Assembly (NCBI RefSeq): GCF_001890765.1
Contig: NZ_KV878783.1
Span: 1,465,174-1,529,173, forward strand
Direction of reading: 5' to 3'
DNA: 64,000 nt
Origin: Spirulina major PCC 6313
GTDB lineage: Bacteria > Cyanobacteriota > Cyanobacteriia > Cyanobacteriales > Spirulinaceae
In this document: positions 28,901 to 36,941 of the stretch, one piece after another
Numbering within the stretch: position 1 is the stretch's first letter
Layout of the letters: each line of letters starts with the position of its first letter
Made by a program: the position numbers and the translations under genes
Notes under the pieces: model-generated
Database searches by the model: none
The model's input: only the letters and a program-made list of their open reading frames with translations
What the model was told of the DNA's origin: nothing

Positions 28901-29313
28901 TGGAGGGGATGGCGCAGGAAAAGTTTAACCTGGAGTTTACCGGTGAGAAGTTGCGATCGCAGTCGTTTTAACCCCGCTTCATCGGCCACCGTGGGCGCAC
29001 CATAGGTCAGTTGCCGCCGAAATTCCTCAGCCATCCGCGCTTTCAAGGCGATCGCCTGCCCCCGATCGATTCGATCCGGCTTTAAACCAATGGCTAAATC
29101 CCGCCGGAGCACATCGCTCGGCAGGCGATACATCCCCACCAACAAGCGACAGGTGCGCTCGCCCCCCTCAAACGGTTCAATATCCCGGTCAAGCTGTTGC
29201 CAGCCCCGCAGGTTAAAGTAGCCCACGCAAAAATCCGCCCGATAGGCCTGCTTCAGATAGGCTCGTAATTCCGGCAAGAGGGGCTGTTCAATATTGTCGT
29301 AAATGCTTGACAT
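25957..29313 (-). CDS. phospholipase D-like nuclease fused to SNF2/DEAH helicase
   Basis: This 1118-aa protein has an N-terminal PLD-like domain. HAKLYLIYRDD (His138, Lys140) and GSSNLT (158-163) form one HKD motif. A superfamily 2 helicase follows. Walker A is GDVVGLGKT at 275-283, and the DEAH-box variant DESH at 349-352, in LVLIDESHNLRN. ILLTATPYNK is motif III. VLIATDVLSEGQNLQDC and QRAGRVDRIGQ (about 808-818) are motifs V/VI. Such fusions are typical of phage-defence loci, where they process DNA. Upstream of the methylase on the same strand, it probably acts with it. DISARM core genes drmA and drmB are absent. Confidence 0.88.
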   Translation of the reverse strand: MSSIYDNIEQPLLPELRAYLKQAYRADFCVGYFNLRGWQQLDRDIEPFEGGERTCRLLVGMYRLPSDVLRRDLAIGLKPDRIDRGQAIALKARMAEEFRRQLTYGAPTVADEAGLKRLRSQLLTGKLQVKLFLRHPLHAKLYLIYRDDRATPILGYVGSSNLTFSGLRSQGELNVEVVDRDDTQKLEQWFVERWEDNFCLDITAELADIIDRSWAGRSLKPYYIYLKMAYHLSQEARDGLSQYRAPTGFGLLSFQEAAVQVAAKKLNSRGGVIIGDVVGLGKTLVGTAIAYLYQEDHGTSTLIICPKNLEKMWQGYIDRYGLAAKVVPLSRVVQELPNIPARFRLVLIDESHNLRNTDGKRYQAIKDYIETSGSRCILLTATPYNKTYLDLSAQLRLFLHSDADLGIKPEAYVRTLGGEMEFRRKHSATPVRSLLAFEHSTEPEDWQQLMSRYMVRRTRSFIKKTYGHQDGERSYLQFPNGDRAYFPRRRPRTVRFTMGDPHTDSYSRLYGDRVVDVINALRLPRYGLGQYIAPEPNPPANPPEAQQLANLSHAGQRLMGFCRTNLFKRLESSGAAFLQSIERHLLRNEVYLYAIAHDLPLPIGSQDAALLDTQDADPDALLQQDWEDESEVEDRDSQLGSPFGQRAAAIYDRYREQYPQRFKWLRANLFGPQLAEHLADDAQALRSILNLAGEWNPATDRKLAALVNVLQGQHPNEKVLIFTQFADTAKYLGEALANQGIERLAVATGQSSDPTALAWRFSPVSNQRPIAPQEQIRVLIATDVLSEGQNLQDCAIILNYDLPWAIIRLIQRAGRVDRIGQEAVDIMCYSFLPADGVERLINLRGRLRDRLQENQDVVGTDEAFFEDEQSREMLLNLYHERSGVLDEEDEDGEVDLTSEALQIWQSAIAANPRLKAEIEALPDVVYATRPHEPTGLDPEGVLLYLRTNSGTDALAWVDRHGNSVTQSQMRILRMARCSLDTPPLPRDRDHHELVKRGGELITEQSKTLPGTLGNPRSAAARTYNRLLAYSQHRRETEPLFTQGKEWETLERAIEGIHQYPLKQQAIARLKRELRSGISNEQLAHLVRVLWEENLLCVMDTEEQQPGAQVICSLGLFRG

Positions 29314-29491
29314 GGGCTTTACCGAGGGGAGATGCTCCCTATGCTAATTTTTTTTAGACCAAAAATCTGGAATGCAACATGATTTTGCTCCTTGCTGCGA
29401 TCGCCCCCCTCCTGAAAACTCACTGCTACACTACGAAAACGGCTACGGGTGCAATGCCCTGCCCGCTGTTGCTCGTTGTTTCCCACTTCCT

Positions 29492-30883
29492 ATGTCAACG
29501 TCCTCGACTTCCTCCAATCCTCAGTCTTTTCTCAATGCGCCCCTCGATGCGGGGATTACAGACCTAGGCGGTCACGATGGTTTTGATGCCCAAGACCCGC
29601 CCCGCCCCGACCTGATCAATACCTGCATTCATTGCGGATTTTGTTTATCGACCTGCCCTAGTTATCGTGTTTTGGGGACAGAAATGGATTCGCCTCGCGG
29701 TCGGATTTACCTCATGGATGCGATCAACAAGGGAGAAACTCCGTTAAATGCGGCGACAAGCCAACATTTTGATAGTTGTCTGGGGTGCTTGGCTTGTGTG
29801 TCTACCTGTCCGTCGGGGGTGAAATATGACGAATTAATCGCGGCGACGCGGCCCCAGGTGGAACGGAACCAGCCCCGCAATGGGTGGGAACGGGGCTTGC
29901 GATCGCTCATTTTCAACCTCTTTCCCTATCCGGCTCGGTTGCGGCCGTTGTTGGTATTTCTCTGGCTCTATCAGGTGAGCGGGTTACAAGCGATCGTCCG
30001 CCAGACCGGGATTTTAAAGCAACTCTTTCCCCGGTTGGCGGCGATGGAATCGATTTTGCCCCGGCTGAATTGGGGGATGATTTTTTCGGATCAATTACCG
30101 GACGTGATCCCGGCCCAGGGGGAGAAACGCTATCGCGTCGGGATGGTGCTGGGCTGTGTGCAGCGGTTGTTTTTCTCGCCGGTGAATGAGGCGACGGCGC
30201 GGGTGTTGACGGCCAATGGGTGCGAAGTGGTGATTCCGAAAACCCAGGGTTGCTGTGCGGCACTCCCGGCCCACCAAGGACAAGAGGCCCAAGCGGCGGA
30301 TCTCGCCCGGCAGATGGTGGCGAGTTTTGCGGATCTGGATTTGGATTATATCGTGATTAATGCGGCGGGCTGTGGTCATACCTTGAAGGAATACGAACAT
30401 ATTTTGCGCCATGATGCGGGCGATCGCGATCGCGGTGCGGCATTTTCAGCGAAGGTGCGCGATGTCCATGAATTTCTCGCGGAAGTGGGATTAACCGCGC
30501 CCCTGTCGCCGTTGACCGATGGCGAATTAGCCGTGGTCTATCAAGATGCCTGTCATCTGATCCACGGCCAACGGATTACGAGCCAACCCCGCCAACTGTT
30601 GCAGCAAATTCCGGGGGTGACGCTGCGCGAGCCTGTGGATGCGGCGCTCTGTTGCGGCAGTGCGGGGGTGTATAACCTGCTTCAGCCAGAGGTGGCCGAT
30701 GAGTTGGGACAGCAAAAGGTGGCGAATCTGCTCAATACGGGGGCGGATTTGATCGCGTCTCCCAATCCCGGCTGTTCGCTGCAAATCCGCAAACATTTAC
30801 AGGGCCGAGGCGATGCGATCGCGCTCTACCATCCCATCGAACTCTTGGATCGCTCCCTGCGGAATGTGGGGCTTGAGGGATAA
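29492..30883 (+). CDS. glcF: glycolate oxidase iron-sulfur subunit-like protein
   Basis: This 463-aa protein has two 4Fe-4S motifs near the N-terminus (CIHCGFCLSTCPSYR and CLGCLACVSTCPSG). Two CCG domains follow: TQGCCAALPAHQG and ALCCGSAGVYN. This order is that of GlcF, which with GlcD/GlcE oxidises photorespiratory glycolate. The start at ATG 29492 (MSTSSTSS) is chosen because the frame upstream is unconserved. glcD and glcE are not adjacent. Divergent from the defence helicase. Confidence 0.9.
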   Translation: MSTSSTSSNPQSFLNAPLDAGITDLGGHDGFDAQDPPRPDLINTCIHCGFCLSTCPSYRVLGTEMDSPRGRIYLMDAINKGETPLNAATSQHFDSCLGCLACVSTCPSGVKYDELIAATRPQVERNQPRNGWERGLRSLIFNLFPYPARLRPLLVFLWLYQVSGLQAIVRQTGILKQLFPRLAAMESILPRLNWGMIFSDQLPDVIPAQGEKRYRVGMVLGCVQRLFFSPVNEATARVLTANGCEVVIPKTQGCCAALPAHQGQEAQAADLARQMVASFADLDLDYIVINAAGCGHTLKEYEHILRHDAGDRDRGAAFSAKVRDVHEFLAEVGLTAPLSPLTDGELAVVYQDACHLIHGQRITSQPRQLLQQIPGVTLREPVDAALCCGSAGVYNLLQPEVADELGQQKVANLLNTGADLIASPNPGCSLQIRKHLQGRGDAIALYHPIELLDRSLRNVGLEG

Positions 30884-30898
30884 TCACAGGGATTGCTC

Positions 30899-30914
30899 AG
30901 GGGCTGCGGCCCCT
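30899..30914 (+). terminator. short GC-rich hairpin after glcF
   Basis: AGGGGC-TGCG-GCCCCT, 6-bp stem with 4-nt loop, 16 bp after the glcF stop. There is no T-run, so termination is uncertain. Confidence 0.35.
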
Positions 30915-30942
30915 TGTGATCCGAAATCTGAGGTTGTGACCT

Positions 30943-31679
30943 TAAAACAGAAGATGGCGGTCGGATTTTGTTTGGGGTGAGTGAGCCAGAGGCTCACACT
31001 ACCATGACATTGATGTTCTGGAGTGCGAGCTTCTAGCTCGCTGCTTTAAATTCCCAATTGCCGGTATCGTGATTAACCATGACATTGATGTTCTGGAGTG
31101 CGAGCTTCTAGCTCGCTGCTCCGTAAAACACGAAGATGGCGGTCGGATTTTGTTTGGGGTGAGTGAGCCAGAGGCTCACACTACCATGACATTGATGTTC
31201 TGGAGTGCGAGCTTCTAGCTCGCTGCTTTAAATTCCCAATTGCCGGTATCGTGATTAACCATGACATTGATGTTCTGGAGTGCGAGCTTCTAGCTCGCTG
31301 CTCCGTAAAACACGAAGATGGCGGTCGGATTTTGTTTGGGGTGAGTGAGCCAGAGGCTCACACTACCATGACATTGATGTTCTGGAGTGCGAGCTTCTAG
31401 CTCGCTGCTTTAAATTCCCAATTGCCGGTATCGTGATTAACCATGACATTGATGCTCTGGAGTGCGAGCTTCTAGCTCGCTGCTCCGTAAAACAGAAGAT
31501 GGCGGTCGGATTTTGTTTGGGGTGAGTGAGCCAGAGGCTCACACTACCATGACATTGATGCTCTGGAGTGCGAGCTTCTAGCTCGCTGCTTTAAATTCCC
31601 AATTGCCGGTATCGTGATTAACCATGACATTGATGCTCTGGAGTGCGAGCTTCTAGCTCGCTGCTCAGTAAAACAGAAA
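30943..31679. repeat. four tandem 181-182-bp units containing nested hairpins
   Basis: Successive AAGATGGCGG landmarks lie at 30951, 31133, 31315 and 31496, giving periods of 182, 182 and 181. Each unit holds GTGAGCC-AGA-GGCTCAC (first copy 30981-30997) and two copies of a roughly 45-bp subunit with GCGAGC-TTCTA-GCTCGC (first copy 31025-31041). Units differ at single bases such as GATGTT versus GATGCT. No long ORF is supported. Related hairpin text occurs once near 38236. Confidence 0.92.
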
Positions 31680-31685
31680 TCACCC

Positions 31686-31725
31686 ATCAAAAAAGACACC
31701 GTTCTAAAAACAGTGCCTTTTTTTA
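31686..31725 (-). terminator. Rho-independent terminator downstream of tRNA-fMet
   Basis: On the minus strand a GGCACTG/CGGTGTC stem (with two G-U pairs) is followed by T6. T-rich flanks on both sides could also stop plus-strand transcripts from the repeat array. Confidence 0.7.
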
Positions 31726-31727
31726 AA

Positions 31728-31801
<74 letters not shown>

Positions 31802-31934
31802 TCGTCTTTGCTTACTATAACAGGTACACACCCGGATCTACAAGTTTAGCAAAAAAGAATCTTGAATCACAGTCGGCGCGACGGTGGAGGAGGGCGATCG
31901 CTCGCTCCTCCTCGTCAGCCTTGATCCAGATTCA

Positions 31935-32429
31935 TTATTGAGCGGCGTTCTGTTGAGCGTAGGTTAAATAGCCTTGGTATTCCGTCACCTTCTGCTGGGC
32001 AGTTTCGTAGTTCGGGTCACCCGCAGGCACTTGTTGCATCAGAGCGATCGCCGTTTGCCACTGCGTCACAACCGCTTGCCACGCCGCTGCATCTTGGGCC
32101 GTTTGCACCGCATTGGCCGCGGCCATGGCTTCATTCACCGCATCGCGGAATGGAGTTTGGGACGGGGGCACGTTGGGCGCAGCAGCAGGAGCGGCAGCAG
32201 GAGCGGCAGCATTGGGATCGGCGGGGGCAGCATTCGGGTCAGCCGGGGCAGCATTGGGATCGGCGGGGGCAGCATTCGGGTCAGCGGGGACGGCATTGGG
32301 GTCAACCGCCACAGGAGCCGGGACTGGCTCCTCCGTAGCAAAGGGATTGATGGAGTTGATAAATCCACAACCGGCCAACAATGTCAGCCAGATAACGGTT
32401 AAAACCGGGGTCAATTGAGAGCGATTCAT
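31935..32429 (-). CDS. putative lipoprotein with DPNAAPA repeats
   Basis: This 164-aa protein starts at ATG 32429 and has a lipoprotein signal: MNRSQLTPVLTVIWLTLLAGC, with lipobox LAGC. A low-complexity region follows with about five copies of a seven-residue motif (DPNAAPA) and an Ala-rich end. The C-terminal third is helical (FRDAVNEAMAAANAVQTAQD, WQTAIALMQQVPAGDPNYE) and resembles tetratricopeptide-type helices. I do not recognise a named family. It should be anchored to a membrane on the periplasmic side. The repeated DNA can expand or contract by slippage. Confidence 0.7.
   Translation of the reverse strand: MNRSQLTPVLTVIWLTLLAGCGFINSINPFATEEPVPAPVAVDPNAVPADPNAAPADPNAAPADPNAAPADPNAAAPAAAPAAAPNVPPSQTPFRDAVNEAMAAANAVQTAQDAAAWQAVVTQWQTAIALMQQVPAGDPNYETAQQKVTEYQGYLTYAQQNAAQ
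32200..32312. repeat. 21-bp tandem repeat inside lipoprotein gene
   Basis: The block GGCAGCATTCGGGTCAGC and variants (GGGATCGGCGGGG) recur about five times and encode the DPNAAPA repeats. Unit variants alternate between GGGATCGGCGGG and CGGGTCAGCC. Confidence 0.75.
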
Positions 32430-32728
32430 GGGCAATGCTGGGTAATAGAATGGTGGGCGATGAATCTGTAGGGCTATTTTAGCGGAACTCACTAAATAAT
32501 CGACAGTTTTGTCCGGAATTGCAAGGGATTCAGGCTACGGTAGGGCGTGCAGTCATCGGAAACAGGACAGAACCAGTATAGAGTTGAGAGCATTATTTTG
32601 TCGCTGTGCTGAGATGGTTTTGGCGTTAAAGTATTGTGACGAGAGGCGATCGCGCCACTGCCCTGCTCGTGCTTAACCTTTCATTTGATCCCGTTTAGCT
32701 TTTTCATTGACATTGCAGCGAACCCACC

Positions 32729-34180
32729 ATGACTGTTGATTCTTCCTTAACCGCCGTTGATCCTAACCCCGACCTACCGCCTGATCTGGGTCTATTCACC
32801 ATTCTCCGTTTGGGGCTGTTTAACCTGGGGTTGGGCCTCATGTCCGTCCTCACGGTGGCGGTGCTCAATCGCGTCATGATTAGCGAGTTGGGGATTCCCG
32901 GCTGGGTGACGGCTGGTGCGATCGCGCTGCCCTATCTCGTCTCACCGGCGCGGGTTTGGTTTGGGCAACTCTCGGATTCTCGCCCGTTGTGGGGTCTCTA
33001 TCGCACCGGCTACGTGCGGTTGGGGGTGGTGATGATGGGAATTATGGTGTGGTTGGCGGTGCAGGTGGTGTGGCAATTGGGGGGAGCCGTGGCCGCTGCG
33101 GGTCAATGGTCATGGCAAGACCCAGCGATTTTGGGCTGGGCGATCGCATTGAGTATGATTTTCCTGGTTTACGGCTTGGCGGTGAGTGCCTGCTCGATTC
33201 CCTTCACCGCGTTGCTCGTGGATGTATCCGACGAAAGTAAGCGATCAAAACTCGTGGCGATCGTCTGGTCAAAACTAATGGTGGGGATTGTGATCGGTGG
33301 CATCGGTGGGGCGATTTGGGGCAAAATCTTCATCCCCGAAGACCTCGGCGATCCCCTCACCACCCTCTACGGGCCAATCACCGCCCTGTTCACCGCTGTG
33401 CCTGTTATCTTTTTCGGCCTCGCCCTGATCGCCACCTGGGGCATCGAGCGCACCTATTCCCGCTTTCAACGCCGCTCCGCCAGTCACCGCCGCGAGGATA
33501 GCGTCACCCTCCAAGACACGATCCGCCTCCTCACCACGAACCGCCAAACCGGAATTTTCTTTAGTTTCCTCCTGATTTTGACCATCGGCCTCTTTCTCCA
33601 AGAAGCGGTGTTAGAACCCTACGGCGGCGAGGTGTTCGGGATGGCGATCGGAGAAACAACGGCCCTCAATTCGTTTTGGGGGATTGGGATTTTGCTGGGG
33701 TACAGTGCCACGGGCTTTTTTCTCATTCCCCGGTTTGGCAAAAAACAGGTGACAAAATGGGGCTGCGGGTTGGTGGCGGTGTGTTTTATTTTGATTATTC
33801 TGGCGGGATTCACCCAGGAAGCGCAGGTGCTGAAGGGGGCGATGATCCTGTTTGGAATTGCGGCGGGGATGACGACGATTGGCTCGATTAATCTCATGCT
33901 GGATCTGACAACGGCGGAAACGGCGGGCACGTTTGTCGGGGCGTGGGGGTTATCCCAGGCGATCGCCCGTGGTCTCGCGATTTTTTCCGGCGGTGTGATT
34001 CTCGATGTCAGTCGCAGTCTGTTCCAAATCCCCCTTTTGGCCTACGGGGCGGTGTTTCTGTTGCAGTCGATTAGTATGATCGTGGCGATCGCACTCCTGG
34101 CCCGCGTCGATGTGGCGGAATTCCGCGCCAATACCCGCACCGTCCTCGCCACCGCCATGGAAGCCGATTTGGACGGTTAG
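32729..34180 (+). CDS. PucC/BCD-family MFS transporter
   Basis: This 483-aa membrane protein belongs to the PucC (bacteriochlorophyll delivery) branch of the major facilitator superfamily. The opening GLFTILRLGLFNLGLGLMSV and VLNRVMISELGIPGWVTAGA are typical. PARVWFGQLSDSRPLWGLYRT follows helix 2 to 3, and about twelve helices are predicted. In purple bacteria such proteins help insert light-harvesting complexes. Cyanobacterial members are thought to act on chlorophyll-protein assembly or pigment movement, though not proven for this one. It is divergent from the lipoprotein gene. Confidence 0.88.
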   Translation: MTVDSSLTAVDPNPDLPPDLGLFTILRLGLFNLGLGLMSVLTVAVLNRVMISELGIPGWVTAGAIALPYLVSPARVWFGQLSDSRPLWGLYRTGYVRLGVVMMGIMVWLAVQVVWQLGGAVAAAGQWSWQDPAILGWAIALSMIFLVYGLAVSACSIPFTALLVDVSDESKRSKLVAIVWSKLMVGIVIGGIGGAIWGKIFIPEDLGDPLTTLYGPITALFTAVPVIFFGLALIATWGIERTYSRFQRRSASHRREDSVTLQDTIRLLTTNRQTGIFFSFLLILTIGLFLQEAVLEPYGGEVFGMAIGETTALNSFWGIGILLGYSATGFFLIPRFGKKQVTKWGCGLVAVCFILIILAGFTQEAQVLKGAMILFGIAAGMTTIGSINLMLDLTTAETAGTFVGAWGLSQAIARGLAIFSGGVILDVSRSLFQIPLLAYGAVFLLQSISMIVAIALLARVDVAEFRANTRTVLATAMEADLDG

Positions 34181-34219
34181 GCCATTCACAACCGAGCAGC
34201 AAACATCCCTCAAACGTCG

Positions 34220-34245
34220 GTAGGGTGGGCAATTGCCCACCCTAC
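34220..34245. repeat. 26-bp perfect palindrome
   Basis: GTAGGGTGGGCAA and its exact complement TTGCCCACCCTAC abut without a loop. This is a common interspersed palindrome in cyanobacteria. It lies between the ends of two convergent genes. Confidence 0.85.
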
Positions 34246-34262
34246 GACTTTCTAATCTACTT

Positions 34263-34279
34263 CCCCCTTTTCAAGGGGG
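34263..34279. terminator. CCCCCTT/AAGGGGG hairpin between convergent genes
   Basis: A 7-bp stem with 3-nt loop at the ends of the PucC-like and CADD-like genes. Likely bidirectional stop, but without strong T-runs. It resembles the hairpin of the array at 25425-25887. Confidence 0.45.
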
Positions 34280-34296
34280 ATTGAGGGGGATCACCC

Positions 34297-34989
34297 TTAG
34301 CAGTGGGCTGCGTACACGCCGTCGAGGAGTTGGTTTAAGGCCTGCACAGCGGTTGCAGTGGCGTTAATCGCGGCCGCTTGATCCTCTGGGGTGGTGCAGA
34401 GTTTTGCGATCGCATCCCGCGTCATTTGGCTGTGAACTTCATCCGCCTGTTCGTGAACTTGGAAAAACGACAACGCCGCATCGCCATCAATGCCGTAATA
34501 CGCCTTCAAGCCCGCGATTTTCGTCGTGGACACCGCCGGAATTTGGGATTCATAGGCATAGAGTGCCGCCATCCCCACCGCCGGATTTTCCGAGCGGGAC
34601 AAGGCTTTTAACGTTTGCACTGATGCCTTTGTATCCTGGGCCGGTTCGTGGTTCAGCACCGCGTCACGATCCACCCCCAAACCTTCGGCAAACCGCAGCC
34701 ACAATTCCGGGTGATGGTTCGCGCCGCGCTCTTCTTCGATCAAGTTTTCAAGAAGCATTTGTCGCACGGACAAATCATCACAGGCCGCGTGGGTTGCACT
34801 CACATAGGTGGGGAAAAAGTGGACTTGGTGATAATACTCCTTGGCGTATTCTTGCAGCGCCGTCAGGGTCAGTTTGCCCTCGTTCCAGAGTTGATAGAAC
34901 TTATGCTTGAGGAGGTGATGCTCGTCCACGATCGCATCGAGTTGAGCCAACAAGTCTTGCTCGGTCATCGGTTTTTCGAGAGTGAACAT
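34297..34989 (-). CDS. CADD-family iron-containing redox enzyme, putative p-aminobenzoate synthase
   Basis: This 230-aa helical protein is related to PqqC/TenA-like oxidases and to Chlamydia CADD. It contains EYAKEYYHQVHFFPTY, LIEEERGANHHPELWLRFA, AALYAYESQIP and FQVHEQADEVHSQM, which supply the Glu/His/Asp metal ligands. Chlamydial and nitrifier CADD proteins are dimetal enzymes that make p-aminobenzoate from their own tyrosine side chain; the paired Tyr residues here fit, but activity is unproven. A second ATG at residue 8 is possible. It lies convergent with the PucC-like gene. Confidence 0.8.
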   Translation of the reverse strand: MFTLEKPMTEQDLLAQLDAIVDEHHLLKHKFYQLWNEGKLTLTALQEYAKEYYHQVHFFPTYVSATHAACDDLSVRQMLLENLIEEERGANHHPELWLRFAEGLGVDRDAVLNHEPAQDTKASVQTLKALSRSENPAVGMAALYAYESQIPAVSTTKIAGLKAYYGIDGDAALSFFQVHEQADEVHSQMTRDAIAKLCTTPEDQAAAINATATAVQALNQLLDGVYAAHC

Positions 34990-35058
34990 AAGGCAGCCGT
35001 TGTCCTTTCGTGTTAAATATCGGCCAATGTATCACGACTCTCCCTAAATTTCCTGACT

Positions 35059-35574
35059 ATGCCCACCCCCAACCCCGCCCCAACCCCCACCACCTCCAAC
35101 CCCTCCCCCGAAACCGCCACCCTCGAACGGCTCCGCAAATTAACCCGCCTCCTCGATGAAGCGATCGCCATCCCCGGCACGGATATTCGCCTCGGCCTTG
35201 ATCCAATTTTGGGCTTACTCCCCGCCGCTGGGGACTACATCAGCTTAGGCGTGTCCACCTACATCATTTGGCAGGCCTATCGCCTCGGCACGGCCCCCGC
35301 CACCCTGGGGCGAATGGTGGTCAACCTGCTGATTGATGCCTTAGTGGGGACGATTCCGGCGGTGGGAGACTTCTTTGATGTGGCCTGGAAAGCCAATGTC
35401 CAAAACCTCGCCCTCTTAGAAACCCACATGGCCAGCGGGCCGATCCGAGAACGGCGCGATCGCTGGTTTTTAGTCGCGCTGGTGGTGGGCATGGGTGCGA
35501 TCGCCCTGATCACCACAGGGCTATCCCTGCTCATCCTGCGGGCGATTCTCTACAGACTCGCCGGAGCCAATTAA
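35059..35574 (+). CDS. DUF4112 domain membrane protein
   Basis: This 171-aa protein has an N-terminal Pro/Thr-rich part, a helix (TLERLRKLTRLLDEAIAIPG) and the DUF4112 core: RLGLDPILGLLPAAGDYISL, YIIWQAYRLGTAPATL and GTIPAVGDFFDVAWKANVQN. A terminal membrane segment (FLVALVVGMGAIALITTGLS) follows. Function unknown. Confidence 0.85.
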   Translation: MPTPNPAPTPTTSNPSPETATLERLRKLTRLLDEAIAIPGTDIRLGLDPILGLLPAAGDYISLGVSTYIIWQAYRLGTAPATLGRMVVNLLIDALVGTIPAVGDFFDVAWKANVQNLALLETHMASGPIRERRDRWFLVALVVGMGAIALITTGLSLLILRAILYRLAGAN

Positions 35575-35692
35575 CAAACCCCCAGAGTTCGGTACACTTG
35601 AGGGTGTCATGGGCTAGCCGTTGCAACCTTAGGCTTGCTTGCCTTTAGCCCATGAAACTGATGTTTCTCATCTGGCCCTGCTCTCCATGACC

Positions 35693-36877
35693 ATGAACCC
35701 CGCCGCCACCTCTCCCCTCCAACGTCACCGCCAACAGTTTCCCGGCCTCGTGAACAAAGCCTACTTCAACTTTGGGGGTCAAGGGACAATGCCAAAAACC
35801 GCGATGGAAGCCATCTATCGCGCCTATGAATATGTGCAGCAACAGGGGCCATTTTCCAGCAAGGTCAACGATTGGGTGATGCAAGAAAGTGCAGCGATGC
35901 GGGCCGCCCTCGCCACAGAACTCGGCACAGTCCCCGACACGATTACCCTGACCGAAAACGTCACAGCGGGCTGCAATATCGCCCTCTGGGGGATTCCCTG
36001 GCAAGCGGGGGATCATATTTTGATCACCGATTGTGAACATCCGGGCATCATTGCGATCATCAAAGAAATCGCCCGGCGCTTTCAAGTGCGCGTCTCCACC
36101 TGCCCGATTATGGCGACCCTGAACCGGGGCAATCCGGCGGTGGTGATTGACCAACATATTCAACCCAGTACGCGCCTGGTGGTGATCTCTCATCTGCTCT
36201 GGAATACGGGCCAGGTCTTGCCCCTGGAGGAAATTGTCGCTGTTTGCCGCAGCCGCAGCACAAGCGATCGCCCCGTGCAATTGCTCGTCGATGCGGCCCA
36301 GTCCGTAGGGTCAATGCCGTTGAAGTTGTTGGAGTCGGGGGTGGATTTCTACGCCTTCACGGGGCACAAATGGCTCTGTGGCCCGGCGGGAGTAGGCGGT
36401 CTGTTTGTGCGTCCGGAAGCCCTCGAAACCATCGCCCCCACCTACATCGGTTGGCGGGGGATCACCATGGACAGCACCGGGATGCCCACGGGCTGGAAAC
36501 CCAACGGGACACGCTTTGAAGTGGCGACTTCGGCCTATCCCCTCTATGCCGGGTTACGGGCTGCGATCGCCACCCACGCCAAATGGGGAACCGCCGAAGA
36601 ACGCCAACTCCAAATCCAAAAAAACGCCGAATACCTCTGGCAAGGCCTCTCCCTCCTCCCCAAGGTGCAATGCCTGCGCACCACCCCCCCCGATGCCGGC
36701 CTCGTCTCCTTCCGCCTCAAAGCCGACATTCCCCACAAACAACTCGTCCAAGCCCTCGAACAACAAGGCTTCTACCTGCGCACCATCGTCAGCCCCGACT
36801 GTGTCCGTGCCTGCGTCCACTACCTCACCCTCCCCGCCGAAATGGATCAATTAATCCGCGTCTTGGCGAGTTTGTAG
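35693..36877 (+). CDS. aminotransferase class V / cysteine desulfurase-like PLP enzyme
   Basis: This 394-aa PLP enzyme belongs to the class V fold (cysteine desulfurase, isopenicillin N epimerase group). YFNFGGQGTMPKTAM is the N-terminal substrate strand. TENVTAGCNIALWG binds the phosphate, LLVDAAQSVGSMPL holds the PLP-binding Asp, and FYAFTGHKWLCGPAGVGGLF holds the PLP Lys. No distinct cysteine desulfurase active-site loop Cys is clear, so activity is left open. I chose ATG 35693 (MNPAATSPLQRH); two earlier starts are possible. The gene stands alone. Confidence 0.85.
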   Translation: MNPAATSPLQRHRQQFPGLVNKAYFNFGGQGTMPKTAMEAIYRAYEYVQQQGPFSSKVNDWVMQESAAMRAALATELGTVPDTITLTENVTAGCNIALWGIPWQAGDHILITDCEHPGIIAIIKEIARRFQVRVSTCPIMATLNRGNPAVVIDQHIQPSTRLVVISHLLWNTGQVLPLEEIVAVCRSRSTSDRPVQLLVDAAQSVGSMPLKLLESGVDFYAFTGHKWLCGPAGVGGLFVRPEALETIAPTYIGWRGITMDSTGMPTGWKPNGTRFEVATSAYPLYAGLRAAIATHAKWGTAEERQLQIQKNAEYLWQGLSLLPKVQCLRTTPPDAGLVSFRLKADIPHKQLVQALEQQGFYLRTIVSPDCVRACVHYLTLPAEMDQLIRVLASL

Positions 36878-36941
36878 CCCTAGATAACATCGTCTAATAA
36901 AAGGAAACATCTATATCGTCAAGTCTAGCTATGTTAGCCCC

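Noticed and set aside
21813-29313. Complete DISARM or BREX system
   Set aside because: No drmA, drmB, separate drmC, pglZ or brxC-like gene is in the island; only a helicase and methylase are present.
30943-31679. CRISPR array or rRNA-like repeats
   Set aside because: The period is 182 bp and no unique spacers exist; sequence has no rRNA similarity.
35609-35654. 9-bp inverted repeat (CATGGGCTA/TAGCCCATG) upstream of the aminotransferase
   Set aside because: The 28-nt loop and lack of a known regulator make it too weak to call an operator.
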